From Sphingopyxis sp. Root154 (GTDB lineage: Bacteria; Pseudomonadota; Alphaproteobacteria; Sphingomonadales; Sphingomonadaceae): a stretch of DNA of 64,000 nucleotides. Made by a program: the position numbers and the translations under genes. The stretch covers positions 1 through 64,000 of the forward strand of contig NZ_LMGI01000001.1 in assembly GCF_001427105.1 (NCBI RefSeq). Direction: 5' to 3'. Shown one piece after another: positions 52,446 through 61,558 of this stretch (positions within the stretch are counted from its first letter, which is position 1; every line of letters begins with the position of its first letter). Below the pieces are notes generated by a model. It worked only from the letters and a program-made list of their open reading frames with translations, had not been told where the DNA came from and searched no databases.

Positions 52446-54362
52446 ATGAATTATCGCAATGGTAAGATCGAGCGGCGAACTATGCTGGCAGCGGCCAGCG
52501 CCTGGGCCGCATGGGACTCCAGCGGTCAGCCTAGTGCAGCCGAGAGCTCCACGCGATCCGCCGCGCCCGCGCTGGCGCAACATATCGCGGTGACCGACGG
52601 CGGCGATGTACAACAGGCGATCGCCGTCGCCCCCAATCCACGAGCCCTAATCGCGTCGACGCGCCCAACCCTGCCGGTTGGCTCGACGATACGGACCGCG
52701 AACGGATATCTCTATCGCGTCGCGCCGGCCACCGCGACAGACCAGCATTTGACGACCGCGGGCGGGGTCAAACTCTATATTGGCGATCCTTATGTCACAC
52801 CCGACGCGTTGGGCGCGCCAGTCGATGGCGTAGGCGATGACGCCCCCTATTTCGAACGAGCGTTCAGAATCAGCCGCACAGTCCAATTGCTAGCGACGAG
52901 CCGCTATCGACTGGCAAGCGTTATCGGCCTTCCCAACCAGACGCTATATGACCGGGTATCGATGTTTCTGTTCTGCGGAGGCGCAACCATCGTTGCGAAC
53001 AGCCCCTCGGTCGGAGGGGTGCCTGAGGCGATTTTTACGTCTGCCGCCGCCAAAGCCGCCCCGGAAAGCGGTGACAATCTGTACACCGGCAAGATCTTCG
53101 TGGTCGGCGGCAACTGGACCCAAGACCACCCCAGCGTGTTGTTCAACGGCGACCGCATTTATGATCTGCGGCTTTCGCAAGCCAGCTTCGCTCAGCTCGA
53201 CACGGTGGTTAAATCATTTCGGGCAAAGGGCGCGGACTATCCAAATGGCTATATCCAGTCGCTAGGCATGTCGAATTGCCAGTTTTCCAATGTTCGGCGC
53301 TGGGTCGATGCAAAGGTGGGATTCGACCTCTCCTTCGATAATCTCGGCGGGACGAATTGCGACGGGGGCATTTATGTTGACAGCGTGACCGCCGATCCCG
53401 CTGTTATTTCGATACGCTGGAAGGATATCCGCTTTCAGGACGGCGGCTGCGCATTGGTGCTGGGAAAGGTCGTAGGCGGCCTTTTTGAAGGCTATTATGG
53501 CGAAACCAATGCCATTGGGGACGCGGTCATGGCCAGATGTGAAATATGGTTCAAGCGCGGTTCGGCTCCGAGTTCGGGCGTTTCCCTCGCATCGCTCCAG
53601 TTTCAGCCCTCGTCTACTCAGATTGCCGACCCCGATTATCGCGCTATTCGCTGGGACGATGAACGAAATCAACCGGGGACCATCGCCGCTCCGCCCAGTC
53701 TGAGGAACTGCTGGACTACTGGCGCGAACCTTATCACACCGGGGCGTGTCGTCGACTTTGAAGGAAACGGCGGAACAGAGTCACGCCTGCTGAAAAATGC
53801 GCGGGCGCCCATGTCTCCGCAAAGCGCGCGGCGTACGACAATAAGCGATGCCCGGATATATCTTGCGGCGAAGGAACTGCGCGCCGGTGTCTACACTATC
53901 GCCAAGATCAGTGTGGACGACATGCTCAACAATGTGGTCGATGCGTATCGCCCGACGCAGGGAGAAATCCGCGTGATGATGCAGCATCGCACCGGGGGTG
54001 GACAGGTTATCGGAACATCGCTCGCTGTCATCGATTTCGTGGCGATGACGGCGTCCGAGGGTGTGACCACAGCCAACAGAGTGAACGACGTCTATTGCGA
54101 CTTCGCGCTCAAGAGCTTTCTGGCAATCCCCGGCGGCCTGCCGATTGACAAACTCGGCGCTCGAACCCAGCGGCATTTCACCAATCCTGTTCTCGCTGCA
54201 AAGCGGCTTGGCAACGACTATGTGTTAGCCCTGTCAGGATATGCGACCGTCTCGGTCCCGAATTACGGACCTGCAGATCGGATATATTCGTGCATTACCA
54301 TGCACGCCGATGCGTTGAACGGTAGCAACGCCCTTACCAGCGCCATCACGATCGCGCCCTAG
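52446..54362 (+). CDS. Tat-exported right-handed beta-helix protein
   Basis: From ATG 52446 (GGAG upstream) the product has 638 residues. The N-terminus has a twin-arginine-like signal (ERRTMLAAASAWAAW), and cleavage is likely near residue 30. A segment TLPVGSTIRTANGYLYRV at about 75-95 resembles the N-terminal domain of phage tailspike-like proteins. DALGAPVDGVGDDAPYFERAF then matches the opening of pectate-lyase-type beta helices (D-x-G-A-x-x-D-G-x-x-D-D). Many short beta repeats follow, then a C-terminal beta domain. Proteins like this in EPS loci are often lyases or glycosidases that trim or release the chain. Catalytic residues cannot be assigned. Confidence 0.7.
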   Translation: MNYRNGKIERRTMLAAASAWAAWDSSGQPSAAESSTRSAAPALAQHIAVTDGGDVQQAIAVAPNPRALIASTRPTLPVGSTIRTANGYLYRVAPATATDQHLTTAGGVKLYIGDPYVTPDALGAPVDGVGDDAPYFERAFRISRTVQLLATSRYRLASVIGLPNQTLYDRVSMFLFCGGATIVANSPSVGGVPEAIFTSAAAKAAPESGDNLYTGKIFVVGGNWTQDHPSVLFNGDRIYDLRLSQASFAQLDTVVKSFRAKGADYPNGYIQSLGMSNCQFSNVRRWVDAKVGFDLSFDNLGGTNCDGGIYVDSVTADPAVISIRWKDIRFQDGGCALVLGKVVGGLFEGYYGETNAIGDAVMARCEIWFKRGSAPSSGVSLASLQFQPSSTQIADPDYRAIRWDDERNQPGTIAAPPSLRNCWTTGANLITPGRVVDFEGNGGTESRLLKNARAPMSPQSARRTTISDARIYLAAKELRAGVYTIAKISVDDMLNNVVDAYRPTQGEIRVMMQHRTGGGQVIGTSLAVIDFVAMTASEGVTTANRVNDVYCDFALKSFLAIPGGLPIDKLGARTQRHFTNPVLAAKRLGNDYVLALSGYATVSVPNYGPADRIYSCITMHADALNGSNALTSAITIAP

Positions 54363-54463
54363 TTCGACATGACCGTTGGGCGCCGGGGATTCTCGAGATA
54401 AAGCGCCCGATATGAGGATGCTCGTTATTGCGCCGAGCATCGGGCGCCGTTAAGGGTAAGTTT

Positions 54464-55519
54464 ATGCGTATATTCATCACAGGGGGCGCCGGTTTTATCG
54501 GGTCGGCTCTGATCAGGCACCTGATTGAGAACACCAATCATGAGGTGCTCAATTTCGACAAGCTGACCTACGCCGGTACATTGTCGACGGTCGAGTCCGT
54601 TGCCGACAATCCGCGCTACACCTTTTTGCAGGGTGACGTTTGCGACGATTATGCGGTGACGCGCGCGCTTGGCGCCAACTCTCCACATGTCATCACTCAT
54701 CTCGCTGCTGAAAGTCACGTGGATCGGTCGATCGACGGTCCTCAGGCGTTCATCCAGACGAATATTGTCGGAACCTTCACCATGCTGAGGGCCGCTCATG
54801 CCTATTGGCGAACCCTCGATGACGCTGAAAAACAGGCGTTTCGCTTTCATCACATTTCGACGGACGAGGTTTATGGCTCACTTGGAGCCGAGGGTCTTTT
54901 CACCGAAGACACGCCATATGATCCGCGCTCGCCATATTCGGCATCCAAGGCCGGGTCGGATCACCTCGTGCGCGCGTGGGGACACACCTATGGGTTGCCC
55001 GTGCTCGTGACCAACTGCTCGAACAACTACGGTCCGTTTCATTTTCCCGAAAAGCTCATTCCGTTGATTATCGCGAGGGCGCTTTCGGGCAAACCCCTCC
55101 CCGTCTATGGCCGGGGGGAGCAGGTACGCGATTGGCTGTACGTCGATGATCATGCGCGCGCGCTTCAGGCCGTATTCGAACGAGGCGTGCCGCTCCGCAC
55201 CTATAATATCGGCGGCAATAACGAGAAACAGAATATCGAGGTGGTTCGGACTATCTGCAGCATTCTGGACCGCTTCCGCCCCCGCGGCGATGGACGGAGC
55301 TATGCGGAGCAGATAAGCTTTGTAGCGGACCGGCCGGGCCACGATATGCGCTATGCGATCGACGCGTCGCGAATCTCCGATGAGTTGGGGTGGGAACCTG
55401 CTGAAACCTTCGATACCGGCATCGAGAAAACCGTTGCCTGGTATCTATCCAACGAAACATGGTGGCGTGATATCATTGCTAAGCATGAGGCTGACGAGCG
55501 CCGCGGCTTAGCAGCTTAG
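54464..55519 (+). CDS. rmlB: dTDP-glucose 4,6-dehydratase
   Basis: From ATG 54464 the product has 351 residues. NAD site: [12 protein letters not shown] at 6-17. Active site: Thr 133-Asp 134-Glu 135 in ISTDEVYG, Tyr 158 and Lys 162 in [26 protein letters not shown] and [12 protein letters not shown] are typical of RmlB/RffG. It makes dTDP-4-keto-6-deoxyglucose. No rmlC or rmlD is in the window, so the product probably goes to WecE rather than to rhamnose. It is on the opposite strand to rmlA and wecE and starts 101 bases after the beta-helix gene. Confidence 0.95.
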   Translation: MRIFITGGAGFIGSALIRHLIENTNHEVLNFDKLTYAGTLSTVESVADNPRYTFLQGDVCDDYAVTRALGANSPHVITHLAAESHVDRSIDGPQAFIQTNIVGTFTMLRAAHAYWRTLDDAEKQAFRFHHISTDEVYGSLGAEGLFTEDTPYDPRSPYSASKAGSDHLVRAWGHTYGLPVLVTNCSNNYGPFHFPEKLIPLIIARALSGKPLPVYGRGEQVRDWLYVDDHARALQAVFERGVPLRTYNIGGNNEKQNIEVVRTICSILDRFRPRGDGRSYAEQISFVADRPGHDMRYAIDASRISDELGWEPAETFDTGIEKTVAWYLSNETWWRDIIAKHEADERRGLAA

Positions 55520-55563
55520 CGGCGACCAGCCACCCCGTCCCCCTTTCGCAATCCAAAATCCCT

Positions 55564-56856
55564 TTAGGCCACGGTACGGGGTCCCGTCCCGATAGCAGAT
55601 CGATCGGGTTGAAAAGACTGGTTCCGTCTGTTCATAAATGCGGTTTCGGGAACCAGTTTATCGCGTAAAGCCAGTAACGGCAGACCGGCCAGCATGCGCA
55701 GGGTTTCCGCGGTCGTGATCAGTTTTGGCGTGGTTTCGGCCTTGTCTGCCAATTGGATAAAATCTGTAGCAGTCCGTTGAACCGAAAATTCCTGCGCCTT
55801 GGCAAAACAGGCTGCCGCGACGGATTCCCATTCATCATCGTCTCTAAAGATGCGCTGTATGCACGCTAGCATCGGTGTCATCGGCCGATCAGGGATGAGC
55901 TCATTATACGAATATCCCTGGACGTCAGACAGGAAGCCGTAGGTCAGCGGTTCCTGAATCGATTCGATGCCGACCAACGCCGGAACCCTTGCGGCGGCCG
56001 CCTCTATCAAAGCCGTCCCACTTCCGACGAACAAATCTGCTTCCGCCCACAAGGCACTGAGCTGATGATAGGCAATTCGCCCTTGGAAGAACACGATGTC
56101 GGAAACATGCAATTCGTCCGCCAGCGCCTCAAGCATCTTGCGCTGGTCGCCGGCACCATAGAGATGATATGTAACGCCTTCGAATTCTTCCCTGAGTTTG
56201 GGGAGCATGCGAATGATATGAGCGTTGTAAGTCTTGAAGTTAAAAAGATTCCCGACAGATATGATCTTTCTGCTGCCATGGGTATGCGCTGCCTTGATGA
56301 CAGGACTCAACGCCACGCCGATGGGAGTGATCGTGGAATTTTCATATTCTGAAGACGCGTGGAACTGGATGTAGTTGTCCCGACTTGATTCATTGAAAAA
56401 AACGATATTGTTCGTCGGAATCTTGCGAAATAAATCAAGAAGTTGATTGGAAAAAAGGGAATGCCCTTCGTAGAGAAATTCGTTCTGATGATATATTCCG
56501 GCAGTAACGCGAAAGCTCGGGTCGTAGGCGGCAAGGCGTGCACCGACAATCAGGCCGAACCCGCCCATCGCATGCAATATATTCCCGAACGGAGCGAGAG
56601 CATCGGATAAACGCTGCCAGGCAATCGGTGCGAAGGCTCCGAAATGCTTCCGCATGACATAGCCACGGTCAGGCAGAAAATCGCTAAGGTGGAATATGCG
56701 GGCATGGCCAGCCAGCTTCTCCGACAATATCGGATCCCCGCCGGGCCTCAACACGAGCACGGCGCAGGGCTGGCCCTGCGCTTTGAGTGCTTCGCAGATC
56801 CGGACCAGAAATGTTGTTCCACCATTCATTTCCAGAATATTCGCGAGAAATATCAC
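55564..56856 (-). CDS. Glycosyltransferase family 4 of the EPS locus
   Basis: I start at GTG 56856, which overlaps the wzx stop by four bases (GTGA); the frame is open further upstream but runs through wzx. The product (430 residues) begins VIFLANILEMNGGTTFLVRI, the usual first strand and glycine loop of GT4 enzymes. The C-terminal half has KIISVGNLFNFKTYNAHII, YHLYGAGDQRKMLEAL and VFFQGRIAYHQLSALWAEADLFV. GSGTALIEAAAARVPALVGIES forms the donor-binding site. It is the last gene of the rmlA-wecE-wzx operon and may transfer Fuc4NAc or another sugar; the donor is not defined. Confidence 0.87.
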   Translation of the reverse strand: MIFLANILEMNGGTTFLVRICEALKAQGQPCAVLVLRPGGDPILSEKLAGHARIFHLSDFLPDRGYVMRKHFGAFAPIAWQRLSDALAPFGNILHAMGGFGLIVGARLAAYDPSFRVTAGIYHQNEFLYEGHSLFSNQLLDLFRKIPTNNIVFFNESSRDNYIQFHASSEYENSTITPIGVALSPVIKAAHTHGSRKIISVGNLFNFKTYNAHIIRMLPKLREEFEGVTYHLYGAGDQRKMLEALADELHVSDIVFFQGRIAYHQLSALWAEADLFVGSGTALIEAAAARVPALVGIESIQEPLTYGFLSDVQGYSYNELIPDRPMTPMLACIQRIFRDDDEWESVAAACFAKAQEFSVQRTATDFIQLADKAETTPKLITTAETLRMLAGLPLLALRDKLVPETAFMNRRNQSFQPDRSAIGTGPRTVA

Positions 56857-58130
56857 CGTGTTGCATACCTTTTGAGAGCCAACAGCGTTAGAACGAAATA
56901 TATCGCGTATGTCAGTGCATAAGCTTGCGCGACTTCCTGCAAGCCGAAGCCCATCCGAACGGCGCCCAGTGCGAAGCCGAGATATAAAACGCACTGCGTC
57001 AGCTCACCGATGATATGCATCTTGAGAGCCGCCTTTGCCACGACCAGAAAGCTTACGACGTAGGAACAAACCCTCAGCAGATCTCCGATCAATTGCCATC
57101 CGATTATCTCCTCCAATGGGCCGAACGAAGACGAGAAAAGCAAAGGTACGATGATCGATCGCATGAGATAGATCAGCAGCGCGCAGCACGCGAACGCTGG
57201 GCCGATCACCGAAAGCGCATGAACGACCGCTTTGGCCGCTTCCTTATTATCACTGATGGCAGAGAGCCGCGGCATGTGGCTCGTAGCGAGATACACTGTG
57301 AAAAACCCCAGGATCGCGCCTGAAAGTCGCGTCATCGCCTGCCAAATGCCCGTGCTTTCGACACCGAGATGGCCTGCCAAATGTGTGCGAATGAGTATTT
57401 CCGTGAGGGGAAAAGCCGCGGCCGATACGATAGCGATGCACGTAAAACGAAAAAGGCGCTTGGAATCTTCGCTGTGAAAGCGCGGCCGGAGCATCGAGAT
57501 TAGACCGTTACGCGCGCCCACGACAACGGCTGGAATGGCTGTCGATACGATCACGCCAACCAATGCAATCGCGGCGCCGGACATCCCGCCGAATTTGATC
57601 AGCAAAAAAGCAATAGGGATGATGGAGAGATAACCCGTGCCCGTGATCAGCGCGAAGTAGAACGGCTGCTGCTTGCCGTTAATTATTGCGATGATAGCAT
57701 TGCCAATGAAGCACAGCAGGTGCGCGATCCCGAGTATCGGGATGAGCCATGCCATGTCGTTGGTGCCGAACAGCGCAAGAGATAATGGCCGCGCCGCGAT
57801 GAAGCTGATCAGCAATATGATGATGCTGGCGGAGAACCCATAGGCCGCTGCGCCCTGCAAGAATTGACGCAGCCGGTCGGGCCGCGAATTATACTCAGCG
57901 ACATATTTGGTGATGCCATTGAGGATGCCGCCGCCGGAAAACAGGGCCACCATCGTGGTCGCGCTCATGAGGTTGCCGAGCATGCCCAATCCCGCCGGGC
58001 CCATCGCGACAGCAATGAACTTGATGACGATCAGATTGACCGTCATCCGGAGGCCATGAGCGATCACTGCGGCTGCCGGTGCTGCGAGCCGTTTATACTG
58101 CGCTGCGCCTTGGAGCCAACGACGGCTCAT
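56853..58130 (-). CDS. wzx: O-antigen/EPS flippase, WzxE-like
   Basis: The 425-residue product has about twelve membrane helices and the MATE-like layout of Wzx. Features include NLIVIKFIAVAMGPAGLGMLG at the N-terminus, GGGILNGITKYVAEY and RPRFHSEDSKRLFRFT before the second half. These resemble WzxE (enterobacterial common antigen flippase), which moves a Fuc4NAc-containing lipid across the inner membrane. The adjacent wecE fits that. Its start overlaps the wecE stop by four bases, and its own stop overlaps the glycosyltransferase start. Confidence 0.9.
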   Translation of the reverse strand: MSRRWLQGAAQYKRLAAPAAAVIAHGLRMTVNLIVIKFIAVAMGPAGLGMLGNLMSATTMVALFSGGGILNGITKYVAEYNSRPDRLRQFLQGAAAYGFSASIIILLISFIAARPLSLALFGTNDMAWLIPILGIAHLLCFIGNAIIAIINGKQQPFYFALITGTGYLSIIPIAFLLIKFGGMSGAAIALVGVIVSTAIPAVVVGARNGLISMLRPRFHSEDSKRLFRFTCIAIVSAAAFPLTEILIRTHLAGHLGVESTGIWQAMTRLSGAILGFFTVYLATSHMPRLSAISDNKEAAKAVVHALSVIGPAFACCALLIYLMRSIIVPLLFSSSFGPLEEIIGWQLIGDLLRVCSYVVSFLVVAKAALKMHIIGELTQCVLYLGFALGAVRMGFGLQEVAQAYALTYAIYFVLTLLALKRYATR

Positions 58131-59257
58131 TTCTCCAACAATTCGAGCACTCGATCAGAAATCAGGTCCACATCGTCATCGGCCAGGTCGGCAAACATCG
58201 GCAGGCGCAAAATGGTGTCCGTAAACCGGTCACTGTTGGGCAGTGGACGGCCGTCATGGAACTGATGGAAGAAGGGGCTACTGTGCAGCGAAATATAGTG
58301 CGATGCCGCAGTGATCCCCGATGCCCGCAGTCCGTCGATCACCCGTTGTCGCTGCTGCAGATTTTCGAAGAGCAGGTAAAACATGTGCGCATTATTGGTT
58401 GCCCATTCTGGCAACACCGCAGTGCGAACGCCATAAGCGCTCAATTTCGAGGAAAGGGCCTGATCATAGCGGTTCCAGATGGCGCAACGACGACCTTGAA
58501 TCTCGGGCAGTCGTTCGACTTGCGCGAGCAGATAAGCCGCCAAAATGTCGGAAGGCAGGAACGAAGAGCCGAGATCGACCCACCCGTATTTATCAACCTC
58601 TCCCCGAAAAAAAGCAGAGCGATTGGTCCCTTTTTCTCGAACGATCTCGGCGCGATGATACAGAGCTTCGTCACGGATCATGATCAGCCCGCCTTCACCG
58701 GCGCTGATATTTTTCGTCTCATGGAAAGACATCGTGCCTATCGCTCCGATCGTGCCCAACGGCCGACCGCGATGGTAAGAATCGATAGCTTGCGCGGCAT
58801 CCTCCACAATTGCGATGCCATGCCGTTTCGCAATCTCCTCAATTCGATCCATGTCGCAGGCCACGCCCGCATAATGCACAACGACAATCGCCTTCGTTCG
58901 GGGCGTTATCAACGCCTCAATCGCATCTGGCGCAATGTTGGGGTTGCCTATCTCGCTATCGGCAAAGCGCAGCGTCGCGCCGCGGAGCGCGAAGGCGTTC
59001 GCGCTGGAAACGAAGGTGAAAGACGGCAGAATCACTTCGTCGCCGGGCCCGATGCCCAGAAGGATCGCCGCCATTTCCAGTGCGTCGGTGCAGGAGGTCG
59101 TCAGCAATATATTGCCGAGCCCAAGCGTTCGAAACGCTTCGTTGCAGCGTTTGGTAAACGGGCCATCGCCTGAATGTTTGCCGCCCGCCAGGCACTCACC
59201 AATATAGTCGAGTTCGCGTTTACCGACAGACGGTCTATTGAACGGTATAGTCAGCAT
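58127..59257 (-). CDS. wecE: dTDP-4-amino-4,6-dideoxygalactose transaminase
   Basis: The 376-residue product is a DegT/DnrJ/EryC1 aminotransferase. It starts IPFNRPSVGKRELDYIGE and has TTSCTDALEMAAILLG, EVILPSFTFVSSANAF and VEDAAQAIDS at 151-160. The PLP-binding Lys 182 lies in MSFHETKNISAGEGG. These match WecE/RffA, which aminates dTDP-4-keto-6-deoxyglucose to dTDP-4-amino-4,6-dideoxygalactose. The supply genes rmlA (41 bases upstream) and rmlB (nearby) and the WzxE-like flippase support the assignment. The gene is full length. Confidence 0.94.
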   Translation of the reverse strand: MLTIPFNRPSVGKRELDYIGECLAGGKHSGDGPFTKRCNEAFRTLGLGNILLTTSCTDALEMAAILLGIGPGDEVILPSFTFVSSANAFALRGATLRFADSEIGNPNIAPDAIEALITPRTKAIVVVHYAGVACDMDRIEEIAKRHGIAIVEDAAQAIDSYHRGRPLGTIGAIGTMSFHETKNISAGEGGLIMIRDEALYHRAEIVREKGTNRSAFFRGEVDKYGWVDLGSSFLPSDILAAYLLAQVERLPEIQGRRCAIWNRYDQALSSKLSAYGVRTAVLPEWATNNAHMFYLLFENLQQRQRVIDGLRASGITAASHYISLHSSPFFHQFHDGRPLPNSDRFTDTILRLPMFADLADDDVDLISDRVLELLEK

Positions 59258-59298
59258 ATGGAATAAGCCACGTAAAGAGACGGAGATCGAATTGCAGT

Positions 59299-60180
59299 CT
59301 AGCGCTCATTCGCCGATGCCAGTTCAAGAAGATATTTGCCATAGCCTGTCTTGATCAGCGTGTCCCCCGTGCGGCGCAACTCGGCAAGTTCGAGCCAGCC
59401 GTTACGCCACCCAATTTCTTCCAGACAGGCGATCATGGCGCCTTGGCGGATTTGGACGGTTTCGACGAAATTGGCTGCAGCAAGCAGATCCGAATGGGTT
59501 CCCGTATCGAGCCAGGCGAAACCACGTCCAAGCAAGCTGACCTTGAGTTCCTGTCGATCGAGATACGCTTGCAAAACGCTCGTGATCTCCAGTTCGCCAC
59601 GTGCACTCGGCGTCACGCCGCGTGAGGCCTCGGCAACCTCGCCGTCAAAAAAATACAGACCGGTTGCAGCGAAATGGCTGCGAGGGTGGACTGGCTTTTC
59701 TTCAATTGACAATGCACGCCGGTTCTCGTCGAACTCGATGACGCCGAATTGCCTGGGATCCTTGACCTGATAGGCAAAAACTGTGGCGCCGGACGTATCA
59801 TCTGCCGCGGCCTCGACGAGCTGGCGCAGGCCCTGCCCATAAAAAATATTGTCACCAAGGACCAGCGCGACCGGGGAACCGTCGATAAAGCGCTCGCCGA
59901 TAATGAAAGCTTGCGCCAATCCCGCTGGTGTGGGCTGTATCTCATATTTCAGGCGGATGCCGAACTGCGACCCATCGCCCAGCACGCGCTGATAATTCCA
60001 CTGATCATCCGGCGTCGTGATGATCAATATATCCCGAATGCCGGCGAGCATCAGGACCGACAGCGGATAATAGATCATCGGTTTGTCATAAACGGGCAGC
60101 AGTTGCTTGCTCACACCCAGAGTCGCCGGATACAGGCGCGTTCCGGAGCCCCCGGCCAAAACTATTCCCTTGCGATGCAA
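59299..60180 (-). CDS. rmlA: Glucose-1-phosphate thymidylyltransferase
   Basis: The 293-residue product has the nucleotide-binding loop [13 protein letters not shown] at 8-20, LGDNIFYG with metal-binding Asp 110, and [20 protein letters not shown]. The C-terminal stretch [21 protein letters not shown] is specific for RmlA. It makes dTDP-glucose from dTTP and glucose-1-phosphate, the first step to dTDP-Fuc4N here. It is the first gene of the leftward operon; its promoter region includes a run of ten Gs (minus strand) 54-63 bases before the ATG. Confidence 0.95.
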   Translation of the reverse strand: MHRKGIVLAGGSGTRLYPATLGVSKQLLPVYDKPMIYYPLSVLMLAGIRDILIITTPDDQWNYQRVLGDGSQFGIRLKYEIQPTPAGLAQAFIIGERFIDGSPVALVLGDNIFYGQGLRQLVEAAADDTSGATVFAYQVKDPRQFGVIEFDENRRALSIEEKPVHPRSHFAATGLYFFDGEVAEASRGVTPSARGELEITSVLQAYLDRQELKVSLLGRGFAWLDTGTHSDLLAAANFVETVQIRQGAMIACLEEIGWRNGWLELAELRRTGDTLIKTGYGKYLLELASANER

Positions 60181-60233
60181 ATCGCATACTCCTCAATGAT
60201 ATTCGTCCGCCTCGTGCCGAGCGACGAGGCCCG

Positions 60234-60243
60234 CCCCCCCCCC
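60234..60243. repeat. Ten-base homopolymer tract upstream of rmlA
   Basis: Ten consecutive C residues on the plus strand (G on the coding side) lie 54-63 bases upstream of the rmlA start. It is the longest single-base run I saw. In a promoter or leader such tracts can vary in length by slippage. The whole gap 60181-60478 otherwise shows no gene. Confidence 0.7.
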
Positions 60244-60478
60244 AATCGGTCGGGAGGTTTCACAACTTACCTAAAACAGGTTTACGGTCGGCGACCTACT
60301 GGCTGAATCAGCGCAATCTGTCCACCCCGCAAATCATAGTATATGCCGTATCCACAGGCCTGTGTTTTGCATTGCAAGCCAAGTCGCCAGGCAAAAATGC
60401 TGGGCTGGGCGCCGAGGCTGGGGAGGTGCGTTGACGCAGCAATATCTTCGATATCGGCGCGGGCAATTGTGCTGAGCC

Positions 60479-61189
60479 TTACTCGTCTCGGCTGAATATC
60501 TCGCGAAGCGGAGAGTCCATAAATTGCGGTATACATGTACCTTGCGACCGGGCCGGGACGCCAACACAAATAGCATGTGGCGGCACATCCTTCGTAACAA
60601 CTGCGCCAGCCCCAATGAGGGCTCCTTCGCCGATATTCAGATTAGGCAGGATCGTGGCATTGGTTCCGATAGTCGCAAAGCTACCGATAGTGACTTTGCC
60701 TGCAATCGCGGCGCTCCCCATGATATGCACGCCATGTCCGATTTGGCATTCATGGTCGATCGTGCAAGATGTGTTTAGGATACAATCATCGCCGATATAC
60801 ACGCGCTTATGGACGACAACATTCGGCATCACTTGAATGGCTTTTCCGATCTCAACGCCTCGATCAAGGAACGCCCGGTCGTGGATGAGTCGAAAGTCAG
60901 ATAGGCCTTGAGCACGAAGGAAACACGCAGTCATGTGCCGAGCGTAGCCGTGTTCACCTCCTATGCAGACAACGAAACGCTTCAAATCCTTCAGAATTTT
61001 TCGAAGGTCATGTGTGGATTTGATGAACACACCATTGGATTTATAATATGGGTCCGAAAGCGTCTGATCAAATACGGATCTGACAGATCCAATCTCATAC
61101 TGATCTATCATATCTTCGATGATGAGGGCTTGGCTTCTTCCTCCCCATAGCAATATGTCCTGCACTATATCGCCCACATCCCTTCCCAT
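60479..61189 (-). CDS. PglD/NeuD-like sugar N-acetyltransferase
   Basis: I start at ATG 61189; the frame extends to 61273 without features. The 236-residue product has an N-terminal Rossmann-like PglD domain (about 8-85; ILLWGGRSQALIIEDM). A left-handed beta-helix of hexapeptide repeats follows (about 110-215; IGKAIQVMPNVVVHKRVYIG, SCTIDHECQIGHGVHIMG, TIGTNATILPNLNIGEG, IGAGAVVTKDVPPHAICVGV). The His in IDHECQIGHG is the likely base. Enzymes of this type acetylate 4-amino sugars such as UDP-bacillosamine precursor. Next to rmlA and wecE it could make dTDP-Fuc4NAc, the job of unrelated WecD in enterobacteria. Confidence 0.85.
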   Translation of the reverse strand: MGRDVGDIVQDILLWGGRSQALIIEDMIDQYEIGSVRSVFDQTLSDPYYKSNGVFIKSTHDLRKILKDLKRFVVCIGGEHGYARHMTACFLRAQGLSDFRLIHDRAFLDRGVEIGKAIQVMPNVVVHKRVYIGDDCILNTSCTIDHECQIGHGVHIMGSAAIAGKVTIGSFATIGTNATILPNLNIGEGALIGAGAVVTKDVPPHAICVGVPARSQGTCIPQFMDSPLREIFSRDE

Positions 61190-61558
61190 GCTACAACCAA
61201 ATTCCTCATGCTTTGCAAAGAATGTATCTCGCGGATGAGGCGAGCCCTTGCAAGCCGACGGCCTATGCACCACGGGCCGACAGCATTGCTAACGCGCTGA
61301 CGCCGGACCCGCAACCAAATCATCTTCGATACCGGGAGCAGTCCAGGGCCGCACCGCGAGTTCCCCCTCGGCAAATCTCGAAGCCAGGCGCAAACTTATC
61401 ACACCGCAAAAGTCTCAATATCCCAAGTGCAGGTCAGCATGATCGGACGGACCGGCGAGCTTGCCTCCATTTATGGTTGCGGCTAGGGCCGCTCGGTTCC
61501 GTGAGATTTGCGCAACATCGGACGTGGGACCAAGTCAGAAGCGCGATGAGGATAAGGT
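61190..61558. other. Divergent gap between the acetyltransferase and wzy-like genes
   Basis: About 370 bases without a convincing gene; the base composition changes from G+C-rich to A+T-rich near 61560, where the polymerase gene begins. Promoters for both flanking genes are expected. No repeat or terminator was recognised. Confidence 0.4.
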
